From positions 1 to 26,590 of the forward strand of contig CAAELJ010000132.1 in assembly GCA_900756725.1 (NCBI GenBank): a stretch of 26,590 nt of DNA. The letters are read 5' to 3'. Under the pieces are notes generated by a model, which had not been told where the DNA came from, made no database searches, and saw only the letters and a list, made by a program, of their open reading frames with translations. Source of the DNA: an uncultured Collinsella sp. (GTDB taxonomy: Bacteria > Actinomycetota > Coriobacteriia > Coriobacteriales > Coriobacteriaceae). Below are positions 23,701 through 26,590 of this stretch, in pieces. The stretch's first letter is position 1. Each line of letters begins with the position of its first letter. The position numbers and the translations under genes are program-made.

Positions 23701-25561
23701 AGGTGCCGCCCTGGACGATCACCTGGTTGCCGATCTCCTTGGGGTCGCGCAGCTTAATGACCTTGAATAGGGCATTCTTGATGACGGAATAGGACAGGCC
23801 GGCCGCGATGTCGCCCACCGTGGCGCCTTCCTTTTGCGCCTGCTTAACGCGCGAGTTCATAAAGACCGTGCAGCGGCTGCCCAGGTCGACGGGGGCCTTG
23901 GCATGAATGGCAGCGTTGGCGAACGCGCGCACGTCCATGTTCATAGACACGGCGAAGCTCTCGATAAAGCTGCCGCAGCCCGACGAGCAGGCCTCGTTGA
24001 GCATGATGTGCTCGATGACGCCGTCCTTGACGCGCAGGCACTTCATGTCCTGGCCGCCAATGTCCAGGATGAACTCGACGCCGGGCAGGAATGCCTTGGC
24101 GCCGCGCAGGTGCGCGACGGTCTCGATCTCGCCGGAATCGGCCTTGAGGGCCTCGATGAGCAGCGCCTCACCGTAGCCCGTGGTGGTCACGTGACCGATG
24201 GTGCAGCCGGCGGGAATGTGGTTGTAGAAATCGGCCATGATGACCTTGGCCGTGCCCAGGATGTCGCCGTTGTTGTTGCCGTACCAGGTGTGCAACAGCT
24301 GGCCATCCTCGCCCACGAGCGCGGCCTTCATGGTGGTGGAGCCGGCGTCGATGCCAATGAACACGCGGCCGGTGTAGCCGTCGAGCTTGCCCTTGGGGAC
24401 GACCTCGGTGTCGTGGCGGGTCTTGAACTCGGCAAAGTCCTCGTCGGTGGCAAAGAGCGGATCCAGACGCTCGACCTCGGCACCCTGCGTGTCACCCAAG
24501 CTGTCGATGGCCTCGATGAGCTGCGGGAACGTGCTGAGCTTGTTGGACTCGTGCGCCATGGCGGCGCCGCTCGCCACAAACAGGTGAGCGTTTTGGGGCA
24601 CAATGCGGTGCTCTTCGTCCAGGTTGAGCGTGAGGTAGAAGCGGTGGCGCAGCTCAGAGAGATACTGCAGCGGGCCGCCCAGGAAGGCGACGTTGCCGCG
24701 AATGGGACGGCCGCACGCCAGACCCGAGATGGTCTGGGTCACGACGGCTTGGAAGATGGAGGCCGCCACGTCCTCGGGGCGGGCGCCCTCGTTGAGCAGC
24801 GGCTGGACGTCGGTCTTGGCAAAAACGCCGCAGCGGCTGGCGATGGGATAGATGGTGGTGGCGTTGGCCGCGAGTTCGTTAAGGCCGCTGGCGTCGGTGT
24901 GCAGCAGGGTTGCCATCTGGTCGATGAACGCGCCCGTACCGCCGGCACAGGTGCCGTTCATGCGCTGCTCGATGCCGTTGTCGAAGTAGATGATCTTGGC
25001 GTCCTCGCCGCCCAGCTCGATGGCGACATCGGTGGCCGGGATGAGGGTCTCGACAGCGCGCTTGCTGGCGATGACCTCCTGGACAAACTCCAGGTCGAGC
25101 CACTGGGACAGCAGCAGGCCGCCCGAGCCGGTAATGGCGCAGGTCATCTGGGCCGTCGGCAGCACGGTCGCAGCGCCCTCGAACAGGTCGCGGGCGCAGG
25201 CGCGGACGTCGGTGTGGTGGCGCTGGTACTTGGCGTAGACAATCTGGTTGTCGTCGTTGAGCACAGCGAGCTTAACGGTGGTGGAGCCCACGTCGATGCC
25301 CAAGTGCAGGTTGCCACGAGCGTTCTCGGGGTTGAAGATCGCGCCTTCGGGGGTGTGGGCGGCGGCTACGGGCTCAGCGGCGGTGGCGGGCTCGCTAGCG
25401 ACGGACGTCTCCCCTGCCGCGTTCTTGGCATCGGCAACTGCCTCGGCAACTTTCTCGGCAGCTGCGGTCGCGGCCTTCTGCGCGGCATCCACCACGGCGG
25501 GTGCAGCCTCACGCGCGGCAGCGACCATACGGTCCTTAATGCCCTCGACGAGTTTGCTCAT
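20780..25561 (-). CDS. Fused acyl-CoA dehydratase activase (HgdC-HgdC-DUF2229-HgdB type)
   Basis: A 1593-residue protein combining two ATP-dependent activase domains of the 2-hydroxyglutaryl-CoA dehydratase activator type with dehydratase-like regions. After an Ala-rich leader (1-70), domain 1 (about 85-340) has the nucleotide loop DVGSTT (90-95) and the Fe-S cysteines Cys205 (TCAGGTG) and Cys244. Domain 2 (about 398-660) repeats these: DAGSTT (405-410), Cys525 and Cys564. A four-cysteine cluster (686, 689, 693, 712) precedes a DUF2229 region from about 745 (GIPRALNMYENYPFW), then an HgdB-like part with further cysteines (827, 841, 844 and a terminal CVSC). Family members couple ATP hydrolysis to low-potential electron transfer; this fusion's own substrate is unknown. 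ATG with GAGGAG about 6 nt upstream; 11 nt after the TetR gene. Confidence 0.93.
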   Translation of the reverse strand: MSKLVEGIKDRMVAAAREAAPAVVDAAQKAATAAAEKVAEAVADAKNAAGETSVASEPATAAEPVAAAHTPEGAIFNPENARGNLHLGIDVGSTTVKLAVLNDDNQIVYAKYQRHHTDVRACARDLFEGAATVLPTAQMTCAITGSGGLLLSQWLDLEFVQEVIASKRAVETLIPATDVAIELGGEDAKIIYFDNGIEQRMNGTCAGGTGAFIDQMATLLHTDASGLNELAANATTIYPIASRCGVFAKTDVQPLLNEGARPEDVAASIFQAVVTQTISGLACGRPIRGNVAFLGGPLQYLSELRHRFYLTLNLDEEHRIVPQNAHLFVASGAAMAHESNKLSTFPQLIEAIDSLGDTQGAEVERLDPLFATDEDFAEFKTRHDTEVVPKGKLDGYTGRVFIGIDAGSTTMKAALVGEDGQLLHTWYGNNNGDILGTAKVIMADFYNHIPAGCTIGHVTTTGYGEALLIEALKADSGEIETVAHLRGAKAFLPGVEFILDIGGQDMKCLRVKDGVIEHIMLNEACSSGCGSFIESFAVSMNMDVRAFANAAIHAKAPVDLGSRCTVFMNSRVKQAQKEGATVGDIAAGLSYSVIKNALFKVIKLRDPKEIGNQVIVQGGTFMSDATLRAFEQLTGVHAVRPDIAGCMGAYGAALLARDRAGADGTSTILSAEDIAHLTVTQKHVRCGRCSNNCQLTVNDFGGGRRFITGNRCEKGAGHKKQKTEAPNLFKKKNELLFNREILSPDEAPRGTVGIPRALNMYENYPFWHAFFTRLGFSVQLSDQSSKKTYQAGIESMPSESVCYPAKMSHGHVMNLIDRDVDFIWMPCVRWERKEDPTAGNCYNCPIVMSYPTALALNIDEIREQNIEFLYPFVPYHDKTELKRRLYQVLAVDRVADAQAGRGRVRGPKITRSEVDAAVNAAFEADARFHEDIQTMGEEALKWVEDHGGHGIVLAGRPYHNDPEINHALPELISSFGFAVFTEDSLAHLVKPERPIRVVDQWMYHSRLYAVARFVTMRNDLDLIQLNSFGCGLDALTTDQVQEILEASGKIYTVLKIDEVSNLGAARIRIRSLMAALKDQEAERLAEATVAGEAYEQGDAAPVSPSTDAPAFASRKYTFEAQRESASTAWPKVPFTEQMREEGYTILCPQMAPIHFDLVKEVFRGAGYNLELLPSTDHDAVEAGLRYVNNDICYPSILVTGQIMEAIESGRYDLSKTAVVISQTGGGCRATNYIALIRKALRESGHPEIPVISLSAVALGEDNPGFKITPALLKQAVYAVLFGDVMMQMLYRCRPYEATPGAANALYEEYMARARKLAPKFNRHNYTKLCREAIRAFDTMPLVGEGTKPRVGVVGEILVKFHPTANNHVVDVIEREGCEAVVPGLLDFFLYSMSNAELQKDELGSSATARASMQALIKLVDWMRTPVEEMLEKSRRFEAPERIGTMADKARTVLSVCNNMGEGWLLTAEMLDLIDHGAPNIICTQPFACLPNHVVGKAVIKELRRQHPESNIVAVDYDPGASEVNQLNRIKLMISVAKENMRAGKGFKLEKVAPLAMDEVTGQMRAHDGCVSCGPASEEAVASVAKRLGRGIKK

Positions 25562-25572
25562 TGTCTCTCCTC

Positions 25573-26283
25573 TTAGTTGTTGGACTCGACGGCTGCGGCG
25601 GTGTCGGCCGCGTCCTCGAGCTGCAGGTTCAATAGCTTCATGCCGTATTCCGGCACGTTGATATCGATGGGTTGGCCATACAGGTCACCAGGGCGCACAA
25701 AAGCGAGCACCGTCATAATGCGCGCCATGGCCTCGGGCGATTCGGTGAGCCCACGCTCAAACCAGCGCTGAATCATGCCGACCTCGGCACTCACGACGTA
25801 GGTGACGTAGTAGTCAAAGAACGTGCCCAGCGCCAGGCCCAAAATGCCCGTCTGCGCACGCGGCACCACAGCCTCACGCGCGGTGTCGATGATCCTTTTA
25901 ATGAAGGCCTGGTCGCCGCCCGGACCCAGCAGCGCACCGATTAAGTCGCGATTGGCCGCAAGATAACGCAGCAGCTCAACCGAACCGGGTGCCGGCTCGA
26001 GCTCATCGATGTTGTGATAGAGGTCGGGCAGCTGAGCTGCGGTGATGAGCTCAATGCGCTCACGGATCTCGGCCAGCAAGCCGTCCTCGATTTGATTGAT
26101 AAAGTCGGGGATATCGCGGTAATGCGAATAGAACGTGCGACGCGTAAGGCCAGCGCGCTCGGTGAGCGACGCGACATTAATGCGCGAAAGGTCGCCGCTT
26201 TCGGCAAGCTCGCTGGCAAGTGCCTGGCGAAGGGCACGCTGCGAGCGAAGGGACCGGCGATCGCATTTCTCGAGCTGGGACAA
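25573..26283 (-). CDS. TetR/AcrR family transcriptional regulator
   Basis: A 236-residue regulator with an N-terminal TetR helix-turn-helix (about 10-56: RSLRSQRALRQALASEL, then VASLTERAGLTRRTFYSHY). The C-terminal ligand domain is of the TetR_C type often seen next to lipid or acyl-CoA genes. I assign the start to the TTG at 26283 because AAGGAGG lies 4-5 nt upstream and no ATG is available before the conserved helix. It is the first gene of a two-gene operon with the activase, whose start is only 11 nt beyond its stop. Two palindromes in its upstream region (26305-26322, 26335-26349) are candidate operators, suggesting autoregulation. An acyl-CoA ligand is plausible but unproven. Confidence 0.9.
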   Translation of the reverse strand: MSQLEKCDRRSLRSQRALRQALASELAESGDLSRINVASLTERAGLTRRTFYSHYRDIPDFINQIEDGLLAEIRERIELITAAQLPDLYHNIDELEPAPGSVELLRYLAANRDLIGALLGPGGDQAFIKRIIDTAREAVVPRAQTGILGLALGTFFDYYVTYVVSAEVGMIQRWFERGLTESPEAMARIMTVLAFVRPGDLYGQPIDINVPEYGMKLLNLQLEDAADTAAAVESNN

Positions 26284-26304
26284 GCGTCCTCCTTGTTACT
26301 CAAC

Positions 26305-26322
26305 CTGTGCGCTATTGCACAG
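26305..26322. promoter_or_regulatory. Candidate TetR operator 1
   Basis: CTGTGC (26305-26310) and GCACAG (26317-26322) form a palindrome with a 6-nt spacer, 22 nt upstream of the TTG start. The segment TATTGCACA recurs 19 nt further upstream, inside the next candidate operator. Confidence 0.5.
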
Positions 26323-26334
26323 TGCGAGTATTAT

Positions 26335-26349
26335 TGCACACCGTGTGCA
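26335..26349. promoter_or_regulatory. Candidate TetR operator 2
   Basis: TGCACAC-C-GTGTGCA is a perfect 15-nt palindrome with one central base. It would lie between TTGATG (minus strand, near 26353) and an A/T-rich segment that could be the -10 region of the TetR promoter, the usual place for a repressor site. Confidence 0.55.
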
Positions 26350-26375
26350 TCAACACGTAAAGGCAATATTTTGGA

Positions 26376-26404
26376 TGTGACAAAGGGACAGTCCCTTTGT
26401 CACA
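26376..26404. repeat. Perfect 29-nt palindrome with GGGACAG core
   Basis: TGTGACAAAGGGAC (26376-26389), one central A, then the exact complement (26391-26404). It stands between the minus-strand TetR promoter region and the plus-strand promoter at 26436. No T-run follows on either side. The core matches the other GGGAC(A/G)G hairpins. Confidence 0.85.
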
Positions 26405-26435
26405 ACCCACCTGGCTTTTGGAGCGGCATTACCGA

Positions 26436-26464
26436 TTGTCCAAAATGTCATTCGTGGGTAGAAT
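26436..26464 (+). promoter_or_regulatory. Sigma-70-type promoter, plus strand
   Basis: TTGTCC (26436-26441) and TAGAAT (26459-26464) are separated by exactly 17 nt. Transcription would begin near 26470-26472. No open reading frame follows inside the window, so the product is either a structured RNA or a gene with a long leader. Confidence 0.6.
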
Positions 26465-26469
26465 AATGT

Positions 26470-26590
26470 CGACGGCAGCCCAAGTTCTGCAAAGCTGGGC
26501 AGCGCCGTTGTTTGCATTAGGGGGTCAACGCCTTAGCGGCGGCGACCCCTTCTGTTGCGCTTCGAACGCTGCTTGAGTGCCTCGGAAAGG
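26470..26590 (+). ncRNA. Possible structured RNA or leader, cut by window end
   Basis: Directly after the expected start site, ACGGC (26472-26476) and GCCCA (26478-26482) pair with TGGGC (26496-26500) and GCCGT (26504-26508). A second hairpin follows: GGGGTC (26521-26526) with GACCCC (26544-26549), with an inner CGCC/GGCG stem. A weaker GCG/CGC hairpin lies at 26557-26569. I do not recognise the family; it does not show tmRNA or RNase P signatures. It might be the leader of a gene beyond 26590. Confidence 0.4.

Larger units (their letters stand above)
26284..26590. other. 307-bp gene-free region at window end
   Basis: No protein gene is supported. It holds the control region of the TetR-activase operon with two candidate operators, a perfect 29-nt palindrome, a plus-strand promoter and a hairpin-rich downstream sequence cut by the window edge; each is listed separately. 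Confidence 0.75.

Noticed and set aside
21368..23770. Long plus-strand open frame (800 codons) and the 580-codon frame at 23834-25576
   Set aside because: Both mirror the activase gene, whose domains and motifs are unambiguous on the other strand.

Overview
This is chromosomal DNA from a high-GC anaerobic actinobacterium. The gene set fits Coriobacteriia, most likely Collinsella or a close relative. That call is inferred from protein families (a fused acyl-CoA dehydratase activase, the amaP-DUF2273-asp23 set, a Tat-exported arylsulfotransferase lipoprotein, an OPT transporter) and from the style of the intergenic repeats; no rRNA or other marker is present. I see 17 protein-coding genes, all apparently intact, and no tRNA, rRNA, CRISPR array, phage gene or transposase gene.

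Layout. 1-262 is non-coding, with a hairpin and a 67-bp inverted repeat. 263-3532 is a divergent pair: a YtcJ-type amidohydrolase (minus) and an M20 peptidase/amidohydrolase (plus). 3655-6132 (minus) holds a zinc-ribbon membrane protein and a YitT-family membrane protein. 6356-7837 (minus) is an envelope-stress operon, amaP / DUF2273 / asp23, with an 8-nt start-stop overlap. 8004-8810 is a YebC/PmpR regulator. 8982-11165 is a large polytopic membrane protein. 11312-14154 (minus) is a housekeeping run: lgt, a NifU-type Fe-S scaffold, a dCMP deaminase-like enzyme and coaX. Two plus-strand transporter-type genes follow (OPT family, 14357-16060; DUF389, 16275-17414). Then come an arylsulfotransferase lipoprotein (17482-19221), a 3-hydroxyacyl-CoA dehydrogenase (19403-20362), and a two-gene operon of a TetR regulator and a 1593-residue activase fusion (26283 down to 20780). 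The window ends with a good plus-strand promoter reading into a hairpin-rich sequence cut by the window edge.

Most of the unusual signal is between genes. At least eight intergenic hairpin-like elements share a GGGAC(A/G)G core (or its complement) beside one arm, while their stem sequences are unrelated. Two are exact 42-bp inverted copies flanking a 4.8-kb block. One site is a back-to-back double hairpin. One is a perfect 29-nt palindrome between two divergent promoters. They look like REP/BIME-type elements whose mobilising enzyme, if any, lies elsewhere in the genome. A separate 131-nt long hairpin sits between the activase terminator and the hydroxyacyl-CoA dehydrogenase gene. The protein-coding content is otherwise mostly ordinary core and accessory metabolism.
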